A stretch of 16,456 nt of DNA from DASRSS01 sp035656335 (lineage in GTDB: Bacteria > Actinomycetota > Actinomycetes > Mycobacteriales > Jatrophihabitantaceae), in contig DASRSS010000064.1 of NCBI GenBank assembly GCA_035656335.1, forward strand, positions 1-16,456, read 5' to 3'. Within the stretch, counting starts at the first letter, position 1. Each line of letters starts with the position of its first letter. Positions 6,895-16,456 of this stretch are shown here, one piece after another. The notes below the pieces were generated by a model, which was given only the letters and a program-made list of their open reading frames with translations, had not been told where the DNA came from and searched no databases. Position numbers and translations under genes: made by a program.

Positions 6895-7407
6895 ATGGCA
6901 TGGGATCTCGCCCAGGTGAACATCGCACGGTTGGCTGCCGACCTGGACAGTCCGTGCTTGGCCGACTTCGTGACGGCCCTCGATCCGATCAACGCGCTCG
7001 CTGACTCATCCGACGGCTTCCTGTGGCGCCTGCAGACCGAGGACGGCAACGCCACCAGCGTCGTCGCGTTCCGGGACGACCGGGCCGACGGCGTCGGCGT
7101 CGTCACCAACATGTCGACGTGGCGCGATGTGCCGTCGCTGGCCGCCTTCGTCTACGGACCCATGCATACGGCCATCATGCGTCGCCGCCGCGAGTGGTTC
7201 CTTCCGATCCGCGAGGCGTACCTGGCGTGCTGGTGGGTACCGGCCGGCCACCGACCCGACGTGGCTGAGGCCGAGGCGCGTGTGCGCCACCTCCGTCGGC
7301 ACGGGCCGACACCGACGGCGTTCACGCTCACCCGTCACTTCGCCGCGCCGGACGCCGGCCAGGACGACGTCCCGGTCGTACGCGACGACTGGATGTGTGG
7401 GGTCTGA
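6895..7407 (+). CDS. DUF3291 domain protein (170 aa)
   Basis: Soluble protein of the DUF3291 family, predicted to have a dimeric alpha-beta barrel fold related to antibiotic-biosynthesis monooxygenases. Family features seen: N-terminal LAQVNIARLAADLDSP, the FVTALDPINALADSSDGFLWRLQ stretch, MSTWRDVPSLAAFVYGPMH, and YLACWWVPAGHRPDVAEAEARVRHLRRHGPTPTAFT. Length and ends match the family. No catalytic activity has been assigned to it that I know of. Its TGA lies inside the hairpin that separates it from the convergent UvrA-like operon. Likely leaderless. Confidence 0.85.
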   Translation: MAWDLAQVNIARLAADLDSPCLADFVTALDPINALADSSDGFLWRLQTEDGNATSVVAFRDDRADGVGVVTNMSTWRDVPSLAAFVYGPMHTAIMRRRREWFLPIREAYLACWWVPAGHRPDVAEAEARVRHLRRHGPTPTAFTLTRHFAAPDAGQDDVPVVRDDWMCGV

Positions 7408-7424
7408 TCGCGCCGCGCGATCAG
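7404..7424. terminator. Bidirectional hairpin between convergent genes
   Basis: CTGATCGCG (7404-7412) and CGCGATCAG (7416-7424) form a perfect 9-bp stem with loop CCG. It includes the DUF3291 stop codon and sits in the 41-base gap before the convergent UvrA-like gene. There is no T-run, which is usual for high-GC actinobacteria. Confidence 0.6.
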
Positions 7425-7448
7425 CTTCATGCAGGCAGGCGCGGCCGC

Positions 7449-9826
<2,378 letters not shown>

Positions 9827-9830
<4 letters not shown>

Positions 9831-10435
9831 CCGTGCTCCCACACGAAGCCGTCCGGGTCGGTCGTCGGCGCGGCGTCGCCGCCGAGCACGATGCGGTGCG
9901 AGCCGTTGCCGTCGGCGTCGACGCCGGCGTCCTTGGCGAGCGCGGCCCGGCCGTACAGCGCCAGCCTCAGCGGCGAGCCGTCCGCCTCGAACTCGGCGTA
10001 CTTGCTGCCGAAGCTCTTCGCCACGCGCATGCCGCGTCCGGCGTAGAACCGCTTGGTCGCCTTCACGTCCGCGACGCCGATCAGCAGTACGACGTCCTGG
10101 ACATCCCTCGTCGCCGGACCGGCGTTCTTCGTCGACGACGAGGCGACCTTCCAGATCGCGCCGTCCGGCGCCTGGACGACCCCGCCGTAGCCCCAGAACG
10201 TCTTCGCGGCCGGCTTGAGCGTGGTAGCGCCGGCGTCGATTGCGCTGGCGAGAAAGCCGTCCACGGTGTTCGGCTGCGACACGACGAGCGACATCGTGCA
10301 GCCGCGGAACCCGGACGTCGGCGCGTCGGACGCGCGCAGCCCGACACGGACGTTCGGCCCGAACGCCTTGTCGTAGAACGCCTCCGCCACGCCGGGATCG
10401 GCGACCTCGACGGTGACCGTCTTGAGGGCGCTCAC
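9827..10435 (-). CDS. Tandem VOC-fold (glyoxalase/bleomycin-resistance type) protein (202 aa)
   Basis: Two vicinal-oxygen-chelate modules in tandem. Module one is ~1-100 (VTVEVADPGVAEAFYDKAFG ... VQAPDGAIWKVAS). Module two is ~110-202 (VVLLIGVADVKATKRFYAGRGM ... TDPDGFVWEHG). Such proteins are either metal-dependent enzymes (glyoxalase, dioxygenase, fosfomycin thiol transferase) or drug-sequestering proteins. Several usual metal-ligand positions are not His/Glu, so binding rather than catalysis is possible. The GTG start overlaps the upstream VOC stop by four bases (GTGA) and has AGGA about seven bases ahead. Its stop overlaps the UvrA-like start in the same way. Function in this operon is unknown. 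Confidence 0.85.
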
Positions 10436-10847
10436 GACAGTTCCTGGATGCGGATCAGGTTGCCGGCGGGGTCGCGGAACGCACAGTCGCGGATCCCGTA
10501 CGGCTGCATCGTCGGCTCCTGCACGACCTCGGCGTCACCGGCCTGGACCTTCTCGAACGCGCCGTCCAGGTCCTTCGTCGCCAGCAGGATCCAGCCGTAG
10601 GTCCCCTTGGCCATCATCTCGGTGATCGTGCGCCGCTCGTCCTCGGTGATGCCGGGGTCGACCGCCGGCGGCGCGAGCAGGATGGACGTGTCCGGCTGGT
10701 TCGGCGGCCCGACGGTGATCCACCGCATCTTCCCGCTGCCGACGTCCTTGCGAACCTCGAAGCCGAGGACGTCGCGGTAGAAGGCAACGGACGCGTCCGG
10801 GTCGTCGTGCGGCAGTGCGCTGGTGTGAATGGTGAGTTCCATGCTGC

Positions 10848-10851
<4 letters not shown>
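10432..10851 (-). CDS. VOC-family protein (139 aa)
   Basis: Single-chain VOC protein with the two beta-alpha-beta-beta-beta halves: LTIHTSALPHDDPDASVAFYRDVLGFEVRKDVG at the N-terminus and YGWILLATKDLDGAFEKVQ ... YGIRDCAFRDPAGNLIRIQELS at the C-terminus. The FRDPAGN-x4-Q-E-L ending with Glu137 is the classic C-terminal metal-ligand motif. His13 is close to the usual first ligand place. The family covers glyoxalases, ring-cleaving dioxygenases and antibiotic-resistance proteins. GTG at 10851 overlaps the AraC stop as GTGA; an ATG three codons later (10842) is also possible since neither has a strong ribosome site. It is coupled to the next VOC gene. Confidence 0.87.
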
Positions 10852-11312
<461 letters not shown>

Positions 11313-11360
11313 ACCGAAGATCGTGCCACGACTTCGCGCCGGGTACGGCCACAAGGATCA

Positions 11361-11383
11361 TTTGCAAAGAACACTTTGCAAAG
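11361..11383. promoter_or_regulatory. Twin operator boxes TTTGCAAAG between the divergent regulators
   Basis: TTTGCAAAG occurs at 11361-11369 and again at 11375-11383, 14 bases apart. The core TTTGCAAA is palindromic, and the second box extends to the 10-base palindrome CTTTGCAAAG (11374-11383). The boxes cover the -35 and spacer of the ArsR promoter and lie in the only gap between the ArsR-MFS and AraC-VOC-VOC-UvrA operons. A repressor bound here would block ArsR-MFS transcription and could affect both directions. Which regulator binds is inferred (ArsR first, AraC second). Confidence 0.6.
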
Positions 11384-11390
11384 CTATGGT
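11362..11390 (+). promoter_or_regulatory. Promoter of the ArsR-MFS operon
   Basis: -35 TTGCAA (11362-11367), exactly 17 bases of spacer, and -10 TATGGT (11385-11390). The predicted start falls at about 11397-11398, on the ATG chosen for the ArsR gene, so the transcript may be leaderless. The operator boxes overlap the -35 and spacer, as expected for autorepression. Confidence 0.55.
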
Positions 11391-11397
11391 GGCGAAC

Positions 11398-11991
11398 ATG
11401 GCCGACACCGATCCCGCCCGTACCCCGCGCCGGCTCGAGCTGGACGCGGCGGCGGTCAAGGCCCTCGCGCACCCGATGCGGGTGAAGATGCTCGAGATCC
11501 TGCAGCTGCGCGGCCAGGTGAGCGTCACCAGCCTCGCGCGCGAGCTCGGCGAGACGACCGGGGCGACCAGCTATCACCTGCGCCAGCTCGCCCGGCACGG
11601 CCTGGTCGAGCAGTGCGACCCGCCCGCGGGAGGTGGCCGCCAGCGCTGGTGGCGGATGGCCGTCGATGAGCTGCACATGAGCGGCTTCGAGATGCTGACG
11701 GACGAGGACACCCGCGAGGCGGTGACGTATCTGCTGCGCGAGTACCAGGCCGAGCGCGCGCGGAAGTTGGCGAACTGGTTCGCCACAGCCGCGCTGTGGC
11801 CCAAGGAGTGGCAGCAGGCCTCCAGCGATATGGACGGCGACCTCGAGCTGAACCCCAAGCAGGCCCGTGCCTTGGCCGACGAGCTCAGGGCGGTGATCGA
11901 TCGCTACCGCGCGCTGCGTCCGGGCAAGGGCGCGCGCAAGGTCGACGTGCAGTACGCCGTCTTCCCCGCCGACACCGGTCAGCGCCCGTGA
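11398..11991 (+). CDS. ArsR-family winged-helix regulator (197 aa)
   Basis: Transcriptional repressor with an N-terminal winged helix: LDAAAVKALAHPMRVKMLEIL (15-35), recognition helix region VSVTSLARELGETTGATSYHLRQLARHGLVEQ (41-72), and wing GGGRQRWWRMA. The C-terminal half (~95-190) is helical (YLLREYQAERARKLANWFA and NPKQARALADELRAVIDRY). It is longer than metal-sensing ArsR proteins and lacks their cysteine motif; only Cys73 is present, so a small organic ligand is more likely than a metal. ATG at 11398 is preferred over ATG 11386 because GGTGG lies upstream and the predicted transcript starts there. Its stop overlaps the MFS start (GTGA), and it probably represses itself and the exporter. 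Confidence 0.88.
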   Translation: MADTDPARTPRRLELDAAAVKALAHPMRVKMLEILQLRGQVSVTSLARELGETTGATSYHLRQLARHGLVEQCDPPAGGGRQRWWRMAVDELHMSGFEMLTDEDTREAVTYLLREYQAERARKLANWFATAALWPKEWQQASSDMDGDLELNPKQARALADELRAVIDRYRALRPGKGARKVDVQYAVFPADTGQRP

Positions 11992-13286
11992 CGGCGCTCG
12001 GCGGGCCGTTCTGGCGGCTGTACGCCAGCAGCGCGACGTCCAACCTCGCGGACGGGGTCGGCAAGGCGGCCCTCCCGCTGATCGCCGCGACGTTCACCCG
12101 CAACCCGCTGGCCATCAGCGGGCTGCTCACGCTCAGCTTCCTGCCCTGGCTGCTGTTCGCGCTGCCGAGCGGCGTGCTCGTGGACCGCGTCGACCGCCGG
12201 TACGCGATGTCGGCGGCGAACGCGCTGCGCGCGGCGTCGATGGCGACGCTCGCCGCGCTGGTGCTGACCGGTCACGGCGGCATCGTCGCGCTCTATGTGA
12301 TCTCGTTCCTGCTCGGCCTGGCCGAGACCGTCTACGACAGCGCGACCCGGGCTCTGCTCCCCCAGATGGTCGGCAACGCGCAGCTCGACCGCGCGAACGG
12401 CCTGCTGACCGTCGAGGAGACGCTCGGTCAGACGTTCCTGGGCGGCCCGGTGGGCTCGGCGTTCTTCGCGCTGGCTGTCAGCCTGCCCCTGCTGTTCAAC
12501 GCGAGCGGGTTCGTGATTGCCGCGGTGCTCGTCCTCACCGTGCGCGGCAGGTTCCGGCCCGAGCGCACGGCGGCACCGGTGTCGGTGCGCCGCGACATCG
12601 CCGACGGCGTGCGCTGGCTGGCCCGCCACCCGCTGCTGCGGGGCCTGACGCTCATCTCGGCGGCGACCGCGCTCATCCAGTCGATGGCGAACGGCCTGCT
12701 CGTGCTCTACGTGCTCGACGTCGTGCGCCTGCCGTCCGGCGACTTCGGCTACGTGCTGCTCGCCGCGGGCGTCGGCGCGATGCTCGGCGGTATCGTCACC
12801 CCGCGACTGGTCACCTGGTTCGGCCGCGGCCCGGTACTGACCGTGGGCGCCGTGGTGACCGGCGCGCCGGTGGTGCTGATGGCGTTCACCCGCAACGGCT
12901 ACGTGGGCGCGGTGCTGTTCGCGATCGCGGCGGCCGGCGTGATGACGTGGAACGTGATCACGATGTCGCTGCGGCAGGCGCTGATCCCGCAGGAGATGTT
13001 CGGACGCGTCCAGGGTGCGTACCGCACGATGGTCTGGGGCGCGATCCCGCTCGGTTCGCTGGCGGGCGGCGCGCTAGCCGGGCCGATCGGGGTGCGGTGG
13101 GTGTTCGCCGTGGCCGGGTGCGGCCTGGTGCTGTGCGCCGGCTGGCTCGGCGCGCTGACCCACCGGCACCGTGGTGAACTCGCCGGCGACCTCGGCTCAG
13201 CGCAGGCAGTGCCCGCGGATCAGGTCGGCGGTCTCGTTGGGGCGCTCCCACCAGAACAGGTGGCCGACCCCCTGGAACGTATGTAG
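11988..13286 (+). CDS. MFS transporter (432 aa)
   Basis: Integral-membrane exporter of the major facilitator superfamily, resembling the MFS_3/enterobactin-exporter-like group. The N-terminus FWRLYASSATSNLADGVGKAALPLIAATFT leads into helix 1. The loop 2-3 motif is GVLVDRVDRRYAM, and FLLGLAETVYDSATRALLPQMV is typical of this group. The second half contains GVGAMLGGIVTPRLVTWFGR and SLRQALIPQEMFGRVQGAYRT. About 10-12 membrane segments can be counted. The GTG start overlaps the ArsR stop by four bases. The helical part ends near WLGALTHRHR; the last ~33 residues read through the antisense of the convergent hydrolase gene and are probably not functionally constrained. The substrate is unknown, but control by a coupled ArsR suggests inducible efflux. 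Confidence 0.9.
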   Translation: MTALGGPFWRLYASSATSNLADGVGKAALPLIAATFTRNPLAISGLLTLSFLPWLLFALPSGVLVDRVDRRYAMSAANALRAASMATLAALVLTGHGGIVALYVISFLLGLAETVYDSATRALLPQMVGNAQLDRANGLLTVEETLGQTFLGGPVGSAFFALAVSLPLLFNASGFVIAAVLVLTVRGRFRPERTAAPVSVRRDIADGVRWLARHPLLRGLTLISAATALIQSMANGLLVLYVLDVVRLPSGDFGYVLLAAGVGAMLGGIVTPRLVTWFGRGPVLTVGAVVTGAPVVLMAFTRNGYVGAVLFAIAAAGVMTWNVITMSLRQALIPQEMFGRVQGAYRTMVWGAIPLGSLAGGALAGPIGVRWVFAVAGCGLVLCAGWLGALTHRHRGELAGDLGSAQAVPADQVGGLVGALPPEQVADPLERM

Positions 13287-13997
13287 CCGGGCGCCGGGAA
13301 CCAGCTTCGCGATCTGCACGCCGTTGCTGTACCGCACCATGTCGTCCGCGTCACCGTGCAGGACGAGTGTCGGCGCGTTCAGGGCCGGCAGCCGATCGCT
13401 GGTGTTGTGCAGAAACGCGGACTGCGCCTGCCGCAGCACGAGCTCGACGGGCACGACGACCGACAGCGCCGCGGTCATGAACGGCTCGAAGCGCGACTCG
13501 TCCGCGGTGTACTCCGGCGACAGGTTCGCGTGGAACGCCGCTCGGACGGACGCCTCGGCGTCGCCGGTGTTCATCGCCTCCAGCATGCGCATCGGGCCGG
13601 GCGCGTCCAGCGTGCTGCCCGCTCCCCCGGCGTACGTGCAGCCGAGGACGAGGGCGCGGACCCGTTCGGGCGACGTGAGCGCGAGTTCCTGCGCGACCAT
13701 GCCGCCGAGCGAGATGCCGAACACGTGCGCGGAGTCCCAGCCGATCACGTCCAGCACGGCGGCTGCGTCCGCGGCGAGGTCCGCCGTGGTGAACGGGCCG
13801 GGGACGTCGGTGCTGTCGCCGACGCCGCGGTGGTCATACGCAACGAGGTCGAAGTCCTGCTCCAGGCGGCGCAGCAACGGTTCACCCCAGATGCCGTGGT
13901 GGCCGGCCATGCCCTGGATCAGCAGCAGCGGTGGGGCGCCCGGCGTCCCCCGGCGTTCGTAGTAGAGCGTGCGTCCGCCGAGTTCGGCCAGGGGCAT
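13197..13997 (-). CDS. Alpha/beta hydrolase in the steroid operon (266 aa)
   Basis: Soluble serine hydrolase with a complete triad: nucleophile Ser96 in GISLGG, acidic residue within HGDADD (216-219, Asp218 most likely), and His246 in GVGHLFWW. The oxyanion region is QGMAGHHGIW (28-37) and the strand motif is YDHRGVGDS (54-62). It belongs to the large esterase/lactonase/C-C hydrolase family, and the sequence does not tell which. It starts three bases after the fadA6 stop, so it is surely co-transcribed with ipdF-kstR2-fadA6, suggesting thioester or lactone cleavage, or a side job, in steroid ring degradation. It is distinct from HsaD as I know it, and no such gene adjoins fadA6 in the mycobacterial locus I recall. 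Its last 90 bases overlap the MFS gene antisense. Confidence 0.88.
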   Translation of the reverse strand: MPLAELGGRTLYYERRGTPGAPPLLLIQGMAGHHGIWGEPLLRRLEQDFDLVAYDHRGVGDSTDVPGPFTTADLAADAAAVLDVIGWDSAHVFGISLGGMVAQELALTSPERVRALVLGCTYAGGAGSTLDAPGPMRMLEAMNTGDAEASVRAAFHANLSPEYTADESRFEPFMTAALSVVVPVELVLRQAQSAFLHNTSDRLPALNAPTLVLHGDADDMVRYSNGVQIAKLVPGARLHTFQGVGHLFWWERPNETADLIRGHCLR

Positions 13998-14000
13998 GGG

Positions 14001-15164
14001 CTACAGCCTTTCGATGATGGTCACGTTCGCCTGGCCGCCACCTTCGCACATGGTCTGCAGGCCGTAGCGACCACCGGTCCGCTCCAGCTCGTTCAGCAGC
14101 GTCGCCATCAGCTTGGTGCCGGTCGCACCGATCGGGTGGCCGAGCGCGATGGCGCCACCGTTCACGTTCACCTTGTCCAGGTCGGCGCCGGTGTCCTTCG
14201 CCCAGGCGAGCACGACCGACGCGAACGCCTCGTTGATCTCGATAAGATCGATGTCGTCCAGCGTCATGTTCGCGCGCTCGAGCGCGTACTTGGTGGCGCG
14301 GATCGGCGCCGTGAGCATGAACACCGGGTCGTCCGCGCGTACGGACAGGTGGTGGATGCGCGCGCGGGGGGTCAGCCCGAAGCGCGACACGGCGGACTCG
14401 GACGCGACCAGCACCGCGCTCGCCGCGTCGGAGATCTGCGACGACACCGCGGCGGTGATGCGTCCACCGTCCTGCAACGTCTTCAGCTCGGCCATCTTCT
14501 CCAGCGACGTGTCCGGACGCGGCCCCTCGTCCACCGCGAAGTCGCCGAACGGCACGATCTCGCGCTCGAAGCGGCCCTCGGCGATCGCGGCCAGCGCGCG
14601 CTGGTGGCTCTGCAGCGCGAAGCGCTCCATCTGTTCGCGGGTGATCTCCCACTTCTCGGCGATCATGTCGGCGGCGCGGAACTGCGAGACCTCGTTCACC
14701 GCTGGGTCGCCATAGCGCTTCTCCCAGCCGCGCGAGCCGGTGAACGGCGTGGCGAAGCCGAACTGCTCGCCGACGACCATCGCGGACGCGATCGGGATCA
14801 TGCTCATGTTCTGGACGCCGCCGGCGACGATCAGGTCGGATGTGCCGCTCATGACCGCCTGCGCCGCGAAGTGCACCGCCTGCTGCGACGAGCCGCACTG
14901 CCGGTCGACGGTCACGCCGGGGACGGCGTCGGAGTAGCCGGCGGTGAGCCAGCAGGTGCGTGCGATGTCGCCGGCCTGCGGCCCGAGCGTGTCGATGCAC
15001 CCGAAGATCACGTCGTCGACGGCGTCCGGATCCGCGCTCGGATTGCGGTCGAACAGAGCCGTGATCACGTGCGCGCCGAGGTCGGCCGGGTGCACCTCGG
15101 ACAGCGCGCCGCGGCGCCGTCCGACCGGGGTGCGGACCGCGTCGACGAGATATGCCTCAGCCAC
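14001..15164 (-). CDS. fadA6: Thiolase FadA6, acetyl-CoA acyltransferase of steroid ring degradation (387 aa)
   Basis: Cytosolic thiolase that cleaves a 3-ketoacyl-CoA with CoA. All catalytic elements are present: nucleophile Cys90 in VDRQCGSSQQA, the NEAFAS motif, His343 in GGAIALGHPIGATG, and Cys373 in MCEGGGQANV. The N-terminus (EAYLVDAVRTPVGRRRGAL), VAGGVQNMSMIPIASAMVVGEQFG and the C-terminal RTGGRYGLQTMCEGGG closely match mycobacterial FadA6 as I remember it, more than FadA5. FadA6 belongs to the KstR2 regulon and is proposed to act late in breakdown of HIP, the bicyclic remnant of steroid rings C and D. The GTG start overlaps the kstR2 stop by eight bases and has GGCGAGG upstream. Position directly after kstR2 is conserved with mycobacteria. 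Confidence 0.93.
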   Translation of the reverse strand: MAEAYLVDAVRTPVGRRRGALSEVHPADLGAHVITALFDRNPSADPDAVDDVIFGCIDTLGPQAGDIARTCWLTAGYSDAVPGVTVDRQCGSSQQAVHFAAQAVMSGTSDLIVAGGVQNMSMIPIASAMVVGEQFGFATPFTGSRGWEKRYGDPAVNEVSQFRAADMIAEKWEITREQMERFALQSHQRALAAIAEGRFEREIVPFGDFAVDEGPRPDTSLEKMAELKTLQDGGRITAAVSSQISDAASAVLVASESAVSRFGLTPRARIHHLSVRADDPVFMLTAPIRATKYALERANMTLDDIDLIEINEAFASVVLAWAKDTGADLDKVNVNGGAIALGHPIGATGTKLMATLLNELERTGGRYGLQTMCEGGGQANVTIIERL

Positions 15165-15771
15165 GATTGGGCCTCGCCTTCTTGCCAGAGATGCCGTTCA
15201 GGACGATGGACAAGTACTGCTGCGCGACCACATCGATGTCCAGCGTGCCACCGGGCCGGTACCAGCGCACTGCGACCCAGACGGTGTCCCGCATGAACCG
15301 GTAGGCGAGGTCGACGTCGAGATCGCCGCGGAAGCTGCCGTCGGCGATGCCGTCGCGAAGCACGCTGTGCCACAGCGTGCGGAACTCCTGCAGCCGCTCG
15401 GGGATGTAGCCGAACCGTTCCTCGTCGGCCAGGTGCGCGGCTTCGGCCTGGTAGATGGCGACCGCGTCGCGGTGGCTGTCGATCGCCTCGAACGACACGA
15501 CGACGATCCGCTCCAGCGCCTCGCGGGGCGGGTAGCCGTGCGCGGCGATCTCGCGGTAGCGGGCGAACAGGTCGTCGAGGAACCCGCGCAGGATCTCGTC
15601 CACCATCGACTCCTTGGAGTCGAAGTGGTGGTACAGGCTGCCGGACAGGATCCCGGCGGCGTCCGCGATGTCACGCACCGTGGTCGCCTTCAGGCCGCGT
15701 TCGGCGAACATCCGCGCGGCGAGGGTGAGCAGCTCGCCACGGCGGTCGGAACCCGCGTTGCCGTTAGGCAT
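15157..15771 (-). CDS. kstR2: KstR2, TetR-family repressor of the HIP steroid pathway (204 aa)
   Basis: TetR-family repressor. The N-terminal DNA-binding part RRGELLTLAARMFAERGLKA and the HTH TTVRDIADAAGILSGSLYHHF (30-50) agree almost residue for residue with mycobacterial KstR2. So do MVDEILRGFLDDLFARYREI and the C-terminal DLDVDLAYRFMRDTVWVAVRWYRPGG and YLSIVLNGI. KstR2 represses the genes for degrading the steroid C/D-ring remnant and is released by HIP-CoA. Its ATG overlaps the end of ipdF by eight bases and its stop overlaps fadA6 by eight bases, so the repressor is made from within its own operon (autoregulation inferred). The operator should lie upstream of ipdF, outside the window; no convincing KstR2 box was found inside. 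Confidence 0.93.
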   Translation of the reverse strand: MPNGNAGSDRRGELLTLAARMFAERGLKATTVRDIADAAGILSGSLYHHFDSKESMVDEILRGFLDDLFARYREIAAHGYPPREALERIVVVSFEAIDSHRDAVAIYQAEAAHLADEERFGYIPERLQEFRTLWHSVLRDGIADGSFRGDLDVDLAYRFMRDTVWVAVRWYRPGGTLDIDVVAQQYLSIVLNGISGKKARPNRG

Positions 15772-16456
15772 GCTGGCTGCTCACGGACACGACCTCGCCA
15801 GTCATGTAGGTCGAGTAGTCGCTGGCCAGGAACACCATCACGTTCGCGACCTCCCAGGGCTCGGCGTAGCGCCCGAACGCCTCGCGCTCGGTCAGCGTCG
15901 CGAGCAGTTCCTCGCTGGTGACCTTCACCAGGTGCGGATGCATCGCCAGGCTCGGCGACACCGCGTTGACGCGGATGCCGTGCTCGGCGACGTCCAGTGC
16001 CGCGCACCGGGTCAGCGCCATCACGCCGGCCTTCGCGGCGGCGTAGTGCGCCTGGCCCTGCTGTGCGCGCCAGCCGATCACCGATGCGTTGTTGACGACC
16101 GCTCCCCCGCCGCCCTGCCGGACCATCTGCCGCAGCACGGCCCGCGTGCACCGGAACGTGCCGTTGAGCGTGATGTCCAGGACGCGTGTCCACTGCTCGT
16201 CGGTCATCTCCAGCACCGACTGGGTGCCGCCGAGTCCGGCGTTGTTGATCATCACGTCGATGCGTCCGTAGTGCTCGACGGCGGTGTCGATCAGCCGCTG
16301 CACCTGCGCTTCGTCCGTGACGTCGCAGAGCACCGCGGCGACCGCGTCCGCGCCGTGCTCGGCGCGCAACCCGTCGAGGGTCTCCGTGAGCCGGCGCTCG
16401 TGGGCGTCGCTGATGACGACGCGGGCGCCCTCCTCCCGGCACCGGCGCGCGGCGGC
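15764..16456 (-). CDS. ipdF: IpdF-like short-chain reductase (5' end beyond window)
   Basis: Short-chain dehydrogenase/reductase; 230 residues are visible and about 30 N-terminal residues, including the glycine-rich NAD(P) motif, lie past the right edge. Seen are INNAGLGGTQS, the Ser of VVNNASVIGWRAQ, and Tyr/Lys in AHYAAAKAGVMALTRC (Ser-Tyr spacing 13, YxxxK). The C-terminus is EAFGRYAEPWEVANVMVFLASDYSTYMTGEVVSVSSQHA. These blocks match mycobacterial IpdF, the reductase that acts on the 5-oxo/5-hydroxy group of HIP-CoA. Neighbours kstR2 and fadA6 support the assignment. It ends in TAA within the kstR2 start region. First visible gene of the operon; its promoter is not in view. Confidence 0.9.
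   Translation of the reverse strand, partial: AAARRCREEGARVVISDAHERRLTETLDGLRAEHGADAVAAVLCDVTDEAQVQRLIDTAVEHYGRIDVMINNAGLGGTQSVLEMTDEQWTRVLDITLNGTFRCTRAVLRQMVRQGGGGAVVNNASVIGWRAQQGQAHYAAAKAGVMALTRCAALDVAEHGIRVNAVSPSLAMHPHLVKVTSEELLATLTEREAFGRYAEPWEVANVMVFLASDYSTYMTGEVVSVSSQHA

Noticed and set aside
9831..9842. GTG at 9842 as the start of the UvrA-like gene
   Set aside because: ATG at 9830 overlaps the upstream stop in the ATGA style and has GGGAG at proper distance.
11313..11354. TTG at 11354 as the AraC start
   Set aside because: Adds 14 residues without family similarity and has no ribosome site; kept as an alternative only.
15205..15220. CAAG-TA-CTGC stretch as a KstR2 operator
   Set aside because: Only half of the CAAG..CTTG palindrome matches and it lies inside the kstR2 coding sequence; the real box should lie upstream of ipdF.

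Overview
The window is very GC-rich, with GC-biased third codon positions, frequent GTG starts, 4-bp and 8-bp overlaps between genes, and two genes that look leaderless. Together with the steroid-catabolism genes at the right end this points to an actinobacterium (Actinomycetes). The genus cannot be read from the sequence alone. No rRNA, tRNA, CRISPR array or intact insertion sequence was found.

Left part (1-3012, all minus strand): an EphD-type fusion of an epoxide-hydrolase domain and a short-chain dehydrogenase (cut by the window edge), a PAP2 lipid phosphatase and exonuclease III. Next (3179-4923, plus) is a two-gene ABC exporter, ATPase plus six-helix permease, joined by an ATGA overlap.

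Between 4924 and 6510 lies a stretch of gene decay. It holds a headless ribbon-helix-helix antitoxin-like remnant in frame behind the permease stop, two related copies of an AT-rich element built on TTGACATAA...CAT...GGCGAAG that bracket 243 unassigned bases, a TetR-family regulator whose native start is missing, and the C-terminal part of a SAM methyltransferase. The TetR gene and the methyltransferase remnant meet head to head at a 16-base inverted repeat. The simplest reading is a deletion that removed a divergent promoter and both 5' ends.

Middle part (6532-13286): two small, probably leaderless genes (DUF1905 and DUF3291), then a convergent junction with two hairpins. A minus-strand operon follows, AraC regulator - VOC protein - double VOC protein - UvrA-like ABC ATPase, every junction a 4-bp overlap. 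Divergent from it is an ArsR-family regulator coupled to an MFS exporter. The short region between the two operons carries two TTTGCAAAG boxes overlapping a good promoter. The combination of a UvrA paralogue, bleomycin/glyoxalase-fold proteins, an exporter and two one-component regulators suggests a drug- or DNA-damage-resistance island; this is inference.

Right part (13197-16456, minus): ipdF - kstR2 - fadA6 - alpha/beta hydrolase, packed with 8-bp overlaps and a 3-base gap. The first three match the KstR2-controlled genes for breaking down steroid rings C and D (the HIP pathway), so the host probably degrades sterols or other steroids. The hydrolase is an added, unassigned member, and its 3' end overlaps the MFS gene antisense by 90 bases.
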